From the NCBI RefSeq assembly GCF_018555685.1, contig NZ_JAFLWW010000004.1, positions 248,001 through 312,000 on the forward strand: DNA of 64,000 nucleotides. Reading direction: 5' to 3'. Positions 34,810 to 43,036 of the stretch are shown here, piece after piece. A program made the translations under genes and the position numbers. Source of the stretch: Aminobacter anthyllidis. Lineage in GTDB: Bacteria > Pseudomonadota > Alphaproteobacteria > Rhizobiales > Rhizobiaceae. The number at the start of each line of letters is the position of its first letter. Position 1 is the first letter of the stretch. Under the pieces are notes generated by a model that saw only the letters and a program-made list of their open reading frames with translations, was not told the DNA's origin and searched no databases.

Positions 34810-35766
34810 ATGCGTTTTGCGGGACTTTCCGCCGCCGACCGGGCGCGGCTGGATGCCGTCGGCAAGGTCTGGAACGACGACCTCGGTGCGAGCCGGCAGG
34901 TGGTGCTCGACGTCTACCGCCTGCACCACAAGGAGAAGGCCGCGAGCGACAGCATCGTCGTCCATCGCGACATCGCCTATGGCGCTGATCCGGCCCATCG
35001 CCTCGACGTCTTCGAAAGCAGCAGCCGTTGCGCCTCGGGCCGGGGCAGGCCCGTTGTTGTCTTCGTTCATGGCGGCGCGTTCACGCGCGGCTCGAAGAGC
35101 AGCGACGGTCTCATCTACGACAACGTGCTGCGCTGGTTCAGCCGCCAGGGCCTGGTTGGCGTCAATGTCGAGTATCGGCTGGCGCCTGGCGCGCAGTACC
35201 CGGAGGGCGCGCGCGACGTTGCGGCCGCGATCGACTGGATCGCCGCCAACATTGAGCGTTTTGGTGGCGCTCCGCGTTCGATCCTGCTGATTGGCCATTC
35301 GGCCGGCGGCTGCCATGTCGCCAGCTATCTCTATGATCCCAATGTCGGGCGGTTGCCATCCAAGGACGTCAAAGGAGCGGTGCTGATCAGCGCCCGGCTC
35401 AGGGCCGACAGCCTGCCCGACAACCCCAACGCCAACAATGTTCGTCAGTATTTCGGCGACGATGAAGCGGCCTATGAGGCGGTGTCGCCGGTCATCCATG
35501 GGGGGTCAACCAGGCTTCCGGTGCTCGTCGCCGTAGCCGAGTTCGAGAACCGCTACATCGACGCCTATGGCGCTGAATTCGTCCAGCGGCATGCGATGCG
35601 CACCGGCAAGGCGCCGCGCTTCGTCCAGATGAGCCGCCACAACCACACATCCATCGTCGCGCATTTCGATACGCACGAAGAGGAACTGGGGCATGAGATC
35701 ATGCGCTTCGCCATCGACGAATGCGGTCTCTTTCCCTGCGGACTGTCCTGTCAAAAGCGAAAGTGA
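34810..35766 (+). CDS. Alpha/beta hydrolase, carboxylesterase/arylformamidase-like
   Basis: 318-residue hydrolase of the hormone-sensitive-lipase/BD-FAE type. The oxyanion-hole motif HGGA is at residues 87-90 and the nucleophile Ser164 in GHSAGG; the likely catalytic His is in SRHNHTS. No signal peptide. Kynurenine formamidase-like enzymes share this motif order, which is of interest because a 2-aminomuconate-deaminase-like gene follows two genes later. ATG at 34810 is preferred; the frame is open to 34699, across the repeat-bearing promoter. Stop is 5 bases before the next ATG. Confidence 0.83.
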   Translation: MRFAGLSAADRARLDAVGKVWNDDLGASRQVVLDVYRLHHKEKAASDSIVVHRDIAYGADPAHRLDVFESSSRCASGRGRPVVVFVHGGAFTRGSKSSDGLIYDNVLRWFSRQGLVGVNVEYRLAPGAQYPEGARDVAAAIDWIAANIERFGGAPRSILLIGHSAGGCHVASYLYDPNVGRLPSKDVKGAVLISARLRADSLPDNPNANNVRQYFGDDEAAYEAVSPVIHGGSTRLPVLVAVAEFENRYIDAYGAEFVQRHAMRTGKAPRFVQMSRHNHTSIVAHFDTHEEELGHEIMRFAIDECGLFPCGLSCQKRK

Positions 35767-35771
35767 GATCC

Positions 35772-36686
35772 ATGCATCAGGAGCTTCTCTCCGTCTACGC
35801 CCCCGTGCTGACACCGTTCAATGCGGATCTTTCCGTCAATTCGCAGCGGTTCCTGCGCCATTGCCGCTGGGTCGTTGAGCAGGGCGCAGGCCTTGCGGTC
35901 TTCGGCACCAATAGTGAGGCAGCCTCGCTGTCGCTGGTGGAAAAGCGTCGCCTGCTCGACGAGGTCGTTGCTTCAGGCATCCCCGGCTCGGCGCTGATGC
36001 CTGGCACGGGCGCCAACTCGCTCGAGGAAACGGTCGAACTTAGCCGCGCTGCTGTCGACGCCGGTGCGCCTGCAGTGCTGGTGCTACCGCCCTTCTTCTT
36101 CAAGCCGGCATCGACCGAAGGGCTGATCCGTCACTATGGCCACCTGATCGAGGCCGTCGGTTCCGACAAGCTGTCGGTGGTGCTCTATCACATCCCGCAA
36201 TTCACCGGTGTGCCGATCACCGTCGAGCTGATCGGCGGCCTGCGCCGTCGCTTTCCGAATGTCGTGGGCATCAAGGATAGCTCCGGCGATCGCGAAAACC
36301 TTGCCCGCTACCTCGAGGTCGGCGACGGCTTCAAGGTTTTCCCGGCTTCGGAGATTCTGCTCGGCGAGACGATCGCCAAGGGATCGGTGGGCTGCATTTC
36401 TGCGACGGCCAATGTCAATGCCAGGGGCATGGTCGGGGCCGTCGCAAACGCGTCGGAACTTGAAACGGAGAAGGCTTTCGCCGACGCCGTGAGAGTGCGC
36501 ACGCTGTTCCAAAAGTTCCCGATGATCCAGGCGATGAAGTCGCTGATCGCCCGCGAACTTGGTGCGGCCGAATGGCGGACGGTACGCGCCCCGCTTGTTG
36601 AACTCGACGAGGCAGCCGAGCAGAATTTCCTGGCGGCCGTCGACGAACTTGGTTTCGAGCCCTGGGCGCTGGAGAAGGCGGCGTGA
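35772..36686 (+). CDS. Dihydrodipicolinate synthase/N-acetylneuraminate lyase family protein
   Basis: 304-residue class I aldolase of the DapA/NanA family. Schiff-base Lys168 (VVGIKDSSGD) and the catalytic Tyr139 (VVLYHIPQFTG) are present. The family GTTGE loop reads FGTNSEAASLS, so it is not a true DapA and more likely a catabolic 2-oxoacid lyase or dehydratase. ATG at 35772 follows the esterase stop by 5 bases, and the stop overlaps the next gene (ATGA-type), showing an operon. Confidence 0.88.
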   Translation: MHQELLSVYAPVLTPFNADLSVNSQRFLRHCRWVVEQGAGLAVFGTNSEAASLSLVEKRRLLDEVVASGIPGSALMPGTGANSLEETVELSRAAVDAGAPAVLVLPPFFFKPASTEGLIRHYGHLIEAVGSDKLSVVLYHIPQFTGVPITVELIGGLRRRFPNVVGIKDSSGDRENLARYLEVGDGFKVFPASEILLGETIAKGSVGCISATANVNARGMVGAVANASELETEKAFADAVRVRTLFQKFPMIQAMKSLIARELGAAEWRTVRAPLVELDEAAEQNFLAAVDELGFEPWALEKAA

Positions 36687-37085
36687 GCGCTGCTGCCGCT
36701 GAAAGGCCGAAGCCGCTCGCCAACTATCCGTCCCTGCGCGAGGCCGGCGGGCTGCTGTTCCTGTCGGGCGTCAGCGCCCGGCAGAAGGACGGCACGATCG
36801 CTGGTGTCATCAGGCAATCCGGCGAAGCAAACTACGACGTCGCCGCGCAACTGAGGGCGATCATCGCCAACATCACGGAGTCGTTGCAATCGGTGGGTGG
36901 CACGCTGGCCGATCTCGTCGACGTCAATCTTTGTCACCGACATGGCCTACTACCCGGCGATGAATGGCGAGTACAACAAGTGGTTTGGGCCAGACGGTCC
37001 GGCCCGCACCACCGTCGGCGTCAGCCAGCTTCCGCATCCTGACATGGTGATCGAACTCAAGGTCGTCGCCCGCCGGCCGGACTGA
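36683..37085 (+). pseudogene. RidA-family, 2-aminomuconate deaminase-like, frameshifted
   Basis: The first frame (from ATG 36683) reads like the 2-aminomuconate deaminase branch of the RidA family: LREAGGLLFLSGVSARQKDG then LRAIIANITESLQSVGG and LADLVDVN. It then goes out of frame. A second frame to the TGA at 37085 continues with FVTDMAYYPAMNGEYNKW, GPARTTVGVSQLPHPDM and VIELKVVARRPD. The shift is in GTCAATCTTTGTC near 36926-36938 and needs a net change of one base. Joined, the protein would be about 133 residues, normal for the family. Mutation or sequencing error; a programmed shift seems unlikely. Confidence 0.8.
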
Positions 37086-37135
37086 TTTACTTCAGGACTT
37101 TTCCAGCCAGCGAGTTGTTGCATCCATAGCCTAGC

Positions 37136-37162
37136 CCCCCGGCTTAGCCGGGGGCATTTTTC
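37136..37162 (+). terminator. Rho-independent terminator
   Basis: CCCCCGGC-TTA-GCCGGGGG is a perfect 8-bp GC stem with a 3-base loop followed by CATTTTTC. It sits 51 bases past the RidA-like stop and before the convergent nitroreductase gene, so it ends the esterase-lyase-deaminase operon. Confidence 0.88.
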
Positions 37163-37175
37163 ATTCAGTCAGGCA

Positions 37176-37787
37176 TCAGAGCACGGTGCATGCCTCGGCA
37201 AATGGCAGGCGCGGGTGGCGAGGGAACAGCTTGGCCGGGTCGCCATGGCCGATGCCGCATATGAAGTTCGCCTTGAGGGCGGTTCCGGCGAAGAAGATCT
37301 CGTCGGTGGTGGCGCGGTTGAAGCCGGAGATCGGGCCGCAGTCCAGGCCAAGCCCGCGCGCCGCCAGCATGTAGTAGGCCGCCTGCAGCGTCGCATTGCG
37401 GAATGCGGTGTCGTCGACGATGTGCGGGTTGCGCTCGAAATGGCCTTTGCCGTCGGTGTGTGGGAACAGGTACGGCATCTTTTCAGCGAAGGCGTAGTCG
37501 GTGGCGAAGATGGCGACCACCGGGCAGGTCACGATCTTGGAAACGTTGCCCGGGGCGAGCGCCGGCTTCAGCCGTTCGCGTGCCACCGCCGTCGTCAGGT
37601 AGACAATGCGTAGCGGCGAACAATTCATGCTCGTCGGGCCCATCCTGGCGATGTCGTGGATGCGTTCGAGCAAGGCGAGGTCGACCGGCCGGTCGAGCCA
37701 GCCATTCTGGCTGCGGGCGTCGAAGAACAGCCGGTCGAGCATGGCTTGTCCGTTGTCCAGCACATCGATCTGCATAGCGTGGTCCAT
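37176..37787 (-). CDS. Nitroreductase family protein, RutE-like
   Basis: 203-residue FMN-dependent nitroreductase-family protein. The MGPTSMNCSPLRIVYL segment near residues 48-65 matches the RutE/malonic semialdehyde reductase branch (GPTSANCSP pattern). It may reduce an unsaturated or semialdehyde intermediate. ATG at 37787 overlaps the stop of the GST-like gene by one base (TGATG); a second ATG at 37775 is possible. Confidence 0.85.
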   Translation of the reverse strand: MDHAMQIDVLDNGQAMLDRLFFDARSQNGWLDRPVDLALLERIHDIARMGPTSMNCSPLRIVYLTTAVARERLKPALAPGNVSKIVTCPVVAIFATDYAFAEKMPYLFPHTDGKGHFERNPHIVDDTAFRNATLQAAYYMLAARGLGLDCGPISGFNRATTDEIFFAGTALKANFICGIGHGDPAKLFPRHPRLPFAEACTVL

Positions 37788-38596
37788 CAAAGCGGTTCCA
37801 TTTCTGTCGTGGTGTTGTGGCCGAGCGCCTCGGCGAGCAATCCGGCAACGAGGCCGATGTCGACGAGCGGATCGGGGCGTGTTTTGTCCGGGCCCTGGGC
37901 GATTGCGAAAGCAGATCGCATGCGGATGCGCGTGGCCCATTTGGCGGCGAGGGGGAACGGCGTGAGCAGCCCTTCCATCGCCAGCCTGTCGAGCCTGTCG
38001 ACGAATGCCGCCATCGCTACGTCGGCGAGTGAGAAGTTGTCCGACGCCAGCCAGGTGGTGGAGGTGAGTGCCGTCTCCATCCTCTCCAGCACCGTGCGGA
38101 AAGTCCGGACCGAGGCGAGCACTGCGGCGCGATCGAAAGGCGCGTTGGCTGCGGCCAGATAGGCGTCCCGTCTTGCGGGAAGGGGATGGCGGGCCATCAG
38201 TTCAACGAAATCGCCACGGTCTAGCCTGATCACGCGCGCCTTGAGAATGAGATTGAACGTCGGCGGCCGGACGGCCGGGTGCACAACCTCGTCCTCGTAA
38301 CGCGTCCAGCTTCGCGCGCGTGCGCGTTCTTCCAGGGTGGCCGGCAGCAGCGCTCCGCTGGCGATGTCGTCGAGCAGTTCGTTGATGTCGGACGATTCGT
38401 CGAAGACGTTCCCGTTCCAGCGCAACGCCGGCACCAGCCCCTTGGGGTTCAGCGCGAGATAGGCGGCGTCGAGGTTTTCGAACCTGGAGAGGTCGACACG
38501 GTGCGAGGTCCAGGGGAGGCCGAGTTCGGCAAGGCACATGCGGACTTTGAACGACTGGATCGATCCCCATTCGTGAAAAAGCTCGATCGCAGACAT
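37787..38596 (-). CDS. Glutathione S-transferase-like protein
   Basis: 269-residue protein with an N-terminal thioredoxin-like GST domain (IELFHEWGSIQSFKVRMCLA, LNPKGLVPALRWNG, VFDESSDINELLDD) and an all-helical C-terminal domain (WLASDNFSLADVAMAAFVDRL). Possible roles include glutathione-dependent isomerisation or ring-cleavage product processing. It is divergent from the FAH-family gene at 38699; a GTATGCA-type site lies between. ATG at 38596 fits the GST fold start; the longer frame to 38710 crosses the promoter. Confidence 0.85.
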   Translation of the reverse strand: MSAIELFHEWGSIQSFKVRMCLAELGLPWTSHRVDLSRFENLDAAYLALNPKGLVPALRWNGNVFDESSDINELLDDIASGALLPATLEERARARSWTRYEDEVVHPAVRPPTFNLILKARVIRLDRGDFVELMARHPLPARRDAYLAAANAPFDRAAVLASVRTFRTVLERMETALTSTTWLASDNFSLADVAMAAFVDRLDRLAMEGLLTPFPLAAKWATRIRMRSAFAIAQGPDKTRPDPLVDIGLVAGLLAEALGHNTTTEMEPL

Positions 38597-38640
38597 TGTT
38601 GGAAATCTCGCGCCTCGTGTGCACCTTATGCTTGACATGA

Positions 38641-38666
38641 ATACACAGATACGAAAATGTATGCAA
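38641..38666. promoter_or_regulatory. GTATGCA-type operator, inverted arrangement
   Basis: ATACACAGAT (38641-38650; reverse complement ATCTGTGTAT) and TGTATGCAA (38658-38666) face each other in the 102-base divergent gap between the GST-like and FAH-family genes. Both halves match the TCTGTGTATGCAAAT repeat at 34676. Likely target of the GntR protein at 32438. Confidence 0.6.
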
Positions 38667-38698
38667 GAAGATGACGAACAGCATGAAAGGAGCAGCCG

Positions 38699-39637
38699 GT
38701 GGTTTGGCATGCGCTAGGACAACGAGTGATCAGGGACGAGGTTCGGCCCGTATTGGTAACGGAGCAGGGCGTCTATGATCTTGAGCTGATTGCTCGCCTT
38801 GCGGGGAAGAACGCAGCCCTCTGGGAGAAGTGGATTGCCGGCGGTGTCGGCGCGATGCTGGATCGATGGACCGATGTCGAGCCGGCTTTGGCTGGGCTTG
38901 CCGCCAATGTCGTCGAGGCCGGCCCCAAATATGAGCCGCTTGGCACGGGGACGAAGCTCTGCGCGCCCTATCGCCCGGTGCGGATTTTCGCTACCGCGTC
39001 CAACTATGTTGAGCACGCACAGGAGATGGGAACGGTGCTGGCGTCAAAGGCCGAGAGCCAGCCATATGTCTTCATGAAGGCGGACTCTTCGATCATTGGC
39101 CCTGACGAGGCGATCATCCTGCCACAGCGCGCCGAAAAGGTCGATTGGGAGGTCGAGCTGGCGGCGGTCATCGGCATCGGCGGCCGTGACATCCCGGTCG
39201 AAAAGGCACTGGACCATGTCGCTGCCTACACGGTGATCAATGACATCACCTCGCGCGATCTGACGCGCCGCAGCGACTTTCCTTTCAAGTTCGACTGGTT
39301 CCGCGGCAAGAGCTTCGACACCTTCGCGCCGCTCGGGCCATGGCTTGTGCCGGCCGATTGCGTTGGCGACCCGCAAAACCTGCGCCTGACGCTCGACGTC
39401 AACGGCACACGCAAGCAAGACGACAGCACCGGGTCGATGATCTTTTCCGTCGCCGAACAGATTTCCTATCTGTCGTCGATCCTGACGCTGAGGCCGGGCG
39501 ACCTGATCGCCACCGGCACGCCCGACGGTGTCGGCATGGGGACCGGCGAGTTCCTGAACTGTGGCGATGTCGTCACGGCGGCGGTCGAAAAGGTCGGCGC
39601 CATCACCAACCCGATCCGGGGTAGTCAGATCACATAA
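38699..39637 (+). CDS. Fumarylacetoacetate hydrolase family protein
   Basis: 312-residue FAH-family protein starting with GTG at 38699 behind an AAAGGAG ribosome-binding site. The C-terminal catalytic domain has metal-ligand Glu at about 151 and 153 (DWEVELAAVIG), NDITSRDLT and ATGTPDGVGMG. Family reactions are hydrolysis or decarboxylation of oxo-acid ring-cleavage products. It is followed by an ABC importer and an extradiol-like VOC gene on the same strand. It is not closely similar to the FAH protein at 7480. Confidence 0.87.
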   Translation: MVWHALGQRVIRDEVRPVLVTEQGVYDLELIARLAGKNAALWEKWIAGGVGAMLDRWTDVEPALAGLAANVVEAGPKYEPLGTGTKLCAPYRPVRIFATASNYVEHAQEMGTVLASKAESQPYVFMKADSSIIGPDEAIILPQRAEKVDWEVELAAVIGIGGRDIPVEKALDHVAAYTVINDITSRDLTRRSDFPFKFDWFRGKSFDTFAPLGPWLVPADCVGDPQNLRLTLDVNGTRKQDDSTGSMIFSVAEQISYLSSILTLRPGDLIATGTPDGVGMGTGEFLNCGDVVTAAVEKVGAITNPIRGSQIT

Positions 39638-39682
39638 GAACTACCTAATATACCAACAACGACCAACACTGAGGAGGACAGT

Positions 39683-40681
39683 ATGGCATTCGATTTTGGA
39701 AAGACGCTGCGTGGTTTTGCGCTGGCAGGCGTTCTCGCCTCGATGGCGACAGCCGCATCGGCTGCGGAAAGCATTTCGTTCAATATGTCGTGGCTGCCAC
39801 AAGGGAGCGTGGGAGGCGTTCTCGTGGCCAAGGCCAAGGGCTTTTACGACGAGGCCGGTCTCGACGTGACTGTCTACCAGGGCTATGGCGGCCAGCGAAC
39901 CGTCAACGAGATCGACCAGGGCCTGTTCGACATCGGTTACGGTGACCCGGTCAGCGTCATTCTCAACCGCGCCAATGGTGGCAAGGCCGTGTTCGTCGGC
40001 TCGATCAACACCGTCTGGCCGGGCGCCTTGTGCTACCTCCAGAAAGAAGGCGCAGCCGAACCGAAGCTCGCCGATTTCAGCGGCAAGTCGGTCGGTGGCG
40101 GCGCCACCTCGCCGGTACAGAACATCGTTCCGACCTGGCTCGAACAGAACGGCTTGCCGAAAGAACACCTCAAGCTTCTGCGTATGAATCCGGCTGTCAT
40201 CACTTCGGCCTTCCTCGAAGGACAGGTCGACCTCGCCGAGTGCTGGGAAGGCGCCAGCCTGCCGATCCTGACCGAAAACGCCAAGGAGACGGGCAAGAAG
40301 ATCGGCATGATCAAGTATCGCGACTTCGGCCTCGACATGTATGGCAGCGGCTTCGTCACCACCGAGGCGATGCTGGCCGAGAAGCCCGAGGTCGTGGATA
40401 AGTTCCTCGATGCGTCTTATCGCGGCTACGAATATATTGCGCAGCACCCCGAGGAAGCAGCCGACCTGATCGTCAAGCAGTATCCGACGTTGAAGACGAG
40501 CGTGGTGCTTGAGCAAATCAAGCAGATCAACACGCTGGTCCGAGACGCGCAGGCGGAAAACAAGGACCTGGGTTTTGTCCGTGCCGACCGCATGGAAAAG
40601 ACGATGGGCTTCGTGCGTGACGCCTTCGTTCTCGACGACACCATCAAGACCGACGACCTGTATCGCAACATCAGTCGCTAA
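39683..40681 (+). CDS. ABC substrate-binding protein, NMT1/THI5 type
   Basis: 332-residue periplasmic protein with a signal peptide (residues 1-28, cleavage after ASA). The mature part has SFNMSWLPQGSVGGVLVAKA, GYGGQRTVNEIDQGLFDIGYG and AECWEGASLP, typical of NMT1/THI5-like proteins that bind thiamine precursors, nitrate, sulfonates or aromatics. An AGGAGG ribosome-binding site precedes the ATG. The matching permease (41323) and ATPase (42111) follow, with a VOC enzyme gene inserted between. Confidence 0.9.
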   Translation: MAFDFGKTLRGFALAGVLASMATAASAAESISFNMSWLPQGSVGGVLVAKAKGFYDEAGLDVTVYQGYGGQRTVNEIDQGLFDIGYGDPVSVILNRANGGKAVFVGSINTVWPGALCYLQKEGAAEPKLADFSGKSVGGGATSPVQNIVPTWLEQNGLPKEHLKLLRMNPAVITSAFLEGQVDLAECWEGASLPILTENAKETGKKIGMIKYRDFGLDMYGSGFVTTEAMLAEKPEVVDKFLDASYRGYEYIAQHPEEAADLIVKQYPTLKTSVVLEQIKQINTLVRDAQAENKDLGFVRADRMEKTMGFVRDAFVLDDTIKTDDLYRNISR

Positions 40682-40707
40682 GGCTGGCTCAGCCCTGGAT
40701 GAGGCAC

Positions 40708-41250
40708 ATGAAGAAGAAGATCAATGTCAGGAAGCTGGGCCACATGGTCCTGATGGTCCGCGACATCAAGAAGTCCGTCGAGTTCTACACAAGCGTCGTT
40801 GGACTGGAGGTTTCGGACTGGATCGAGGACAAGATGGTGTTCCTGCGTGCGGGAAGCGACCACCACGATCTCGCTTTGTCGCAGATACCGGAGGACTCGC
40901 CCGATCGCGACGATCTGCCGAAATATTCGCGGCCCGGTCTCGAACATTTCTCCTATCTGGTCGACAGCCTGGAAGACATGGAAGCTGCGGCCGAGATGCT
41001 GCAGCAGCGCGGTGTGGAGATTGTCCGCGGCATCGGCAAGCATGGGCCGGGAGCCAACTGCTTCCTCGTGTTCAAGGATCCCGACGGCAATAACTGCGAG
41101 ATCTATTGCGACATGATCCAGGTGACAGAGGACAGCCCGCATACGCCGCAGGTGTGGGAACGCAACATCGATGCGTTCGACCAGTGGCACTTCAAGCGCT
41201 TCGTCGTGCCGCCACCCCATCAGGTGGTGAAGGACAAGCAGGGCAAATGA
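40708..41250 (+). CDS. VOC family protein, extradiol dioxygenase-like
   Basis: 180-residue single-domain protein with a complete 2-His-1-Glu pattern: His12 (LGHMVLMVRD), His80 (LEHFSYLV) and Glu131 (NCEIYCDMIQV), the EIYCD form being common in ring-cleavage dioxygenases. It could open an aromatic or heteroaromatic ring. Its insertion between a binding-protein gene and the permease gene implies that it acts on the imported compound. ATG at 40708 is preferred; ATG at 40699 adds three residues. Confidence 0.82.
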   Translation: MKKKINVRKLGHMVLMVRDIKKSVEFYTSVVGLEVSDWIEDKMVFLRAGSDHHDLALSQIPEDSPDRDDLPKYSRPGLEHFSYLVDSLEDMEAAAEMLQQRGVEIVRGIGKHGPGANCFLVFKDPDGNNCEIYCDMIQVTEDSPHTPQVWERNIDAFDQWHFKRFVVPPPHQVVKDKQGK

Positions 41251-41322
41251 CCTGCAGGGGCGTCGGCCACCAGCCGGCGCCCATTCACCACGGATGCCAA
41301 CAATTGCTCTTCGGAGGCCTCT

Positions 41323-42087
41323 ATGTCAGGCGTTAGTTCACGACTTGCCGCCTATGTCCAAGTCATTTCGTTTTTCGGTGCGTTTCTGCTCTTCTGGGAG
41401 TATGGCGTCCGTTACTTCGAAGTAAAAAGCTACATTCTGCCCCCCATCTCGTCGATCGCCGTCGCGGTCTGGGAATCCAAGGACCAAATTTTCGAGCATT
41501 CGATGTACACGCTCGGCGAGGTGCTGATCGGCTTCACCGCCGCCGTCATCGTCGGCGTTCTGCTCGGCATGATCGTCTACGTCTCGCCCTTCGCCCAGCG
41601 CACCATTTATCCGCTGGTCACTGCCTTGCAGACGACGCCCAAGAGCGCGCTTGCGCCGCTGATGATCGTCTGGTTCGGCTACGGCTTCATCTCCAAGGTG
41701 GCGATGGCGTTCCTGTTCGCCTTCTTCCCGATCGTCGTGGCGACACTCGGCGGTTTCGCCGGTACGTCGAAGAACCTCGAGGAGCACTTCCGCGCGCTGA
41801 ATGCAGGGCCATGGCGGACCTTCACCACGCTGCGGCTGCCAAGCGCGCTGCCGAGCTTCATCGACGGCTGCCGCGTTGCCATGCCGCTTGCCATGATTGG
41901 CGCGATCATCGGCGAACTGGTCGGCTCGGATCGCGGCCTCGGCAACCTGATCATGCTGGGCACGGCGTCGTCGCGCACCGATCTGGTGTTCGGCTGCATC
42001 ATCGTCATTACGCTGATCTCGCTGGTGCTCTATGCCCTGATCGAATTCGCGGCCAAGTCCGTCTGGTGGCGGGGTATCCAGGTATGA
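41323..42087 (+). CDS. ABC transporter permease, NitT/TauT (SsuC) type
   Basis: 254-residue inner-membrane permease with about six helices and the EAA loop (NAGPWRTFTTLRLPSALPSF) near residues 155-175. It has the family pattern VLIGFTAAVIVGVLLG and LGNLIMLGTAS near the end. A CGGAGG-type ribosome-binding site lies upstream. It works with the binding protein at 39683 and the ATPase that follows. Confidence 0.92.
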   Translation: MSGVSSRLAAYVQVISFFGAFLLFWEYGVRYFEVKSYILPPISSIAVAVWESKDQIFEHSMYTLGEVLIGFTAAVIVGVLLGMIVYVSPFAQRTIYPLVTALQTTPKSALAPLMIVWFGYGFISKVAMAFLFAFFPIVVATLGGFAGTSKNLEEHFRALNAGPWRTFTTLRLPSALPSFIDGCRVAMPLAMIGAIIGELVGSDRGLGNLIMLGTASSRTDLVFGCIIVITLISLVLYALIEFAAKSVWWRGIQV

Positions 42088-42110
42088 ACGTTGCATTTCG
42101 GGAGGAAAAC

Positions 42111-42926
42111 ATGTCGGCGACGGCCATGAAACACGAGCCCCATCCGGGCCAGGAACGGCCGGTCGCTGACGCTGCTGCCATCCACATCGAAGCCAAGGGT
42201 CTGAACAAGGCTTTCGGCAAGGTCAAGGCGCTCGAAGACATCAACTTCGGCATCAGGAACCAGGAGTTCGTTTCGGTCCTCGGGCCGAGCGGCTGCGGCA
42301 AGAGCACGCTCTTGCGCATCGTCGCCGGCCTGATCCCCTACGAGTCCGGCATCGCCACCATCAAGGGCGAGAAGGTGCTGACGCCGCGGCCAGACATTGG
42401 CGTCGTGTTCCAGACCAACAACATGCTGCCGTGGCTGACCGTGCGCGGTAATGTCGAGCTCGGCGCGCGCATCCGCAACATGCCGGCTGCCGCGCGCGAC
42501 AGCGCCGTCGACAAGATCCTCGAAGTAATGTCGTTGACCAAGTTCGCCGATGCCCATCCGCACCAGCTGTCGGGTGGCATGCGTCAGCGCGCCTCGATCG
42601 GCCAGGCGCTGGTGCTCGATCCGCCGATCCTGCTGATGGACGAGCCCTTCGGCGCACTCGATGCGCTGACCCGCGACAAGCTCAATGTCGAGCTGCTGCG
42701 CATCTGGCAGGAGCATCGCAAGACCGTGATGCTGATCACCCACAGCATCGCCGAGGCGGTGTTTTTGTCGGACCGGGTGCTGGTCATGGCCGACCGGCCC
42801 GGCAAGATCATCGAGGAAGTGGTTATCGACTTGCCGCGACCGCGCAACGCCGCAGCAACGCGCGCAATGCCGAAATTCGGCGAATATGTCGCCTATCTCG
42901 GCAAGGTGATGGGCGTCACCAGCTGA
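42111..42926 (+). CDS. ABC transporter ATPase, NitT/TauT (SsuB) type
   Basis: 271-residue ATPase. Walker [10 protein letters not shown] at about residues 58-66, signature LSGGMRQRASIGQAL, Walker B ILLMDEPFGALD. The ATG at 42111 has a strong GGAGG at 42101-42105 and is chosen for that reason; an in-frame ATG at 42084 overlaps the permease stop (ATGA) and would add 9 residues. Last gene of the FAH-importer operon. Confidence 0.92.
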   Translation: MSATAMKHEPHPGQERPVADAAAIHIEAKGLNKAFGKVKALEDINFGIRNQEFVSVLGPSGCGKSTLLRIVAGLIPYESGIATIKGEKVLTPRPDIGVVFQTNNMLPWLTVRGNVELGARIRNMPAAARDSAVDKILEVMSLTKFADAHPHQLSGGMRQRASIGQALVLDPPILLMDEPFGALDALTRDKLNVELLRIWQEHRKTVMLITHSIAEAVFLSDRVLVMADRPGKIIEEVVIDLPRPRNAAATRAMPKFGEYVAYLGKVMGVTS

Positions 42927-42982
42927 TTTCGTCCGATCTCGGCTACGCCTCCGCTTGGGGGCAAAGACCGGTGATTTGGGAA

Positions 42983-43017
42983 GCTTGGTGATCGCCGGCT
43001 TATGGTGATCACCAAGC
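42983..43017. terminator. Inverted repeat between convergent genes
   Basis: GCTTGGTGATC and GATCACCAAGC form a perfect 11-bp stem with a 13-base loop in the gap between the convergent ATPase and EamA genes. No T tract follows on either strand, so it is a weak intrinsic terminator or an RNA-end stabiliser. Confidence 0.5.
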
Positions 43018-43036
43018 CAAACAGTCAGGTCTGCCG

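Noticed and set aside
36920-36945. Programmed frameshift in the RidA-like gene
   Set aside because: There is no slippery heptamer, no stimulatory hairpin and no known case in this family. Mutation or sequencing error is simpler.
41338-42096. Minus-strand open frame opposite the NitT/TauT permease
   Set aside because: Charged, low-complexity shadow of a membrane protein gene.
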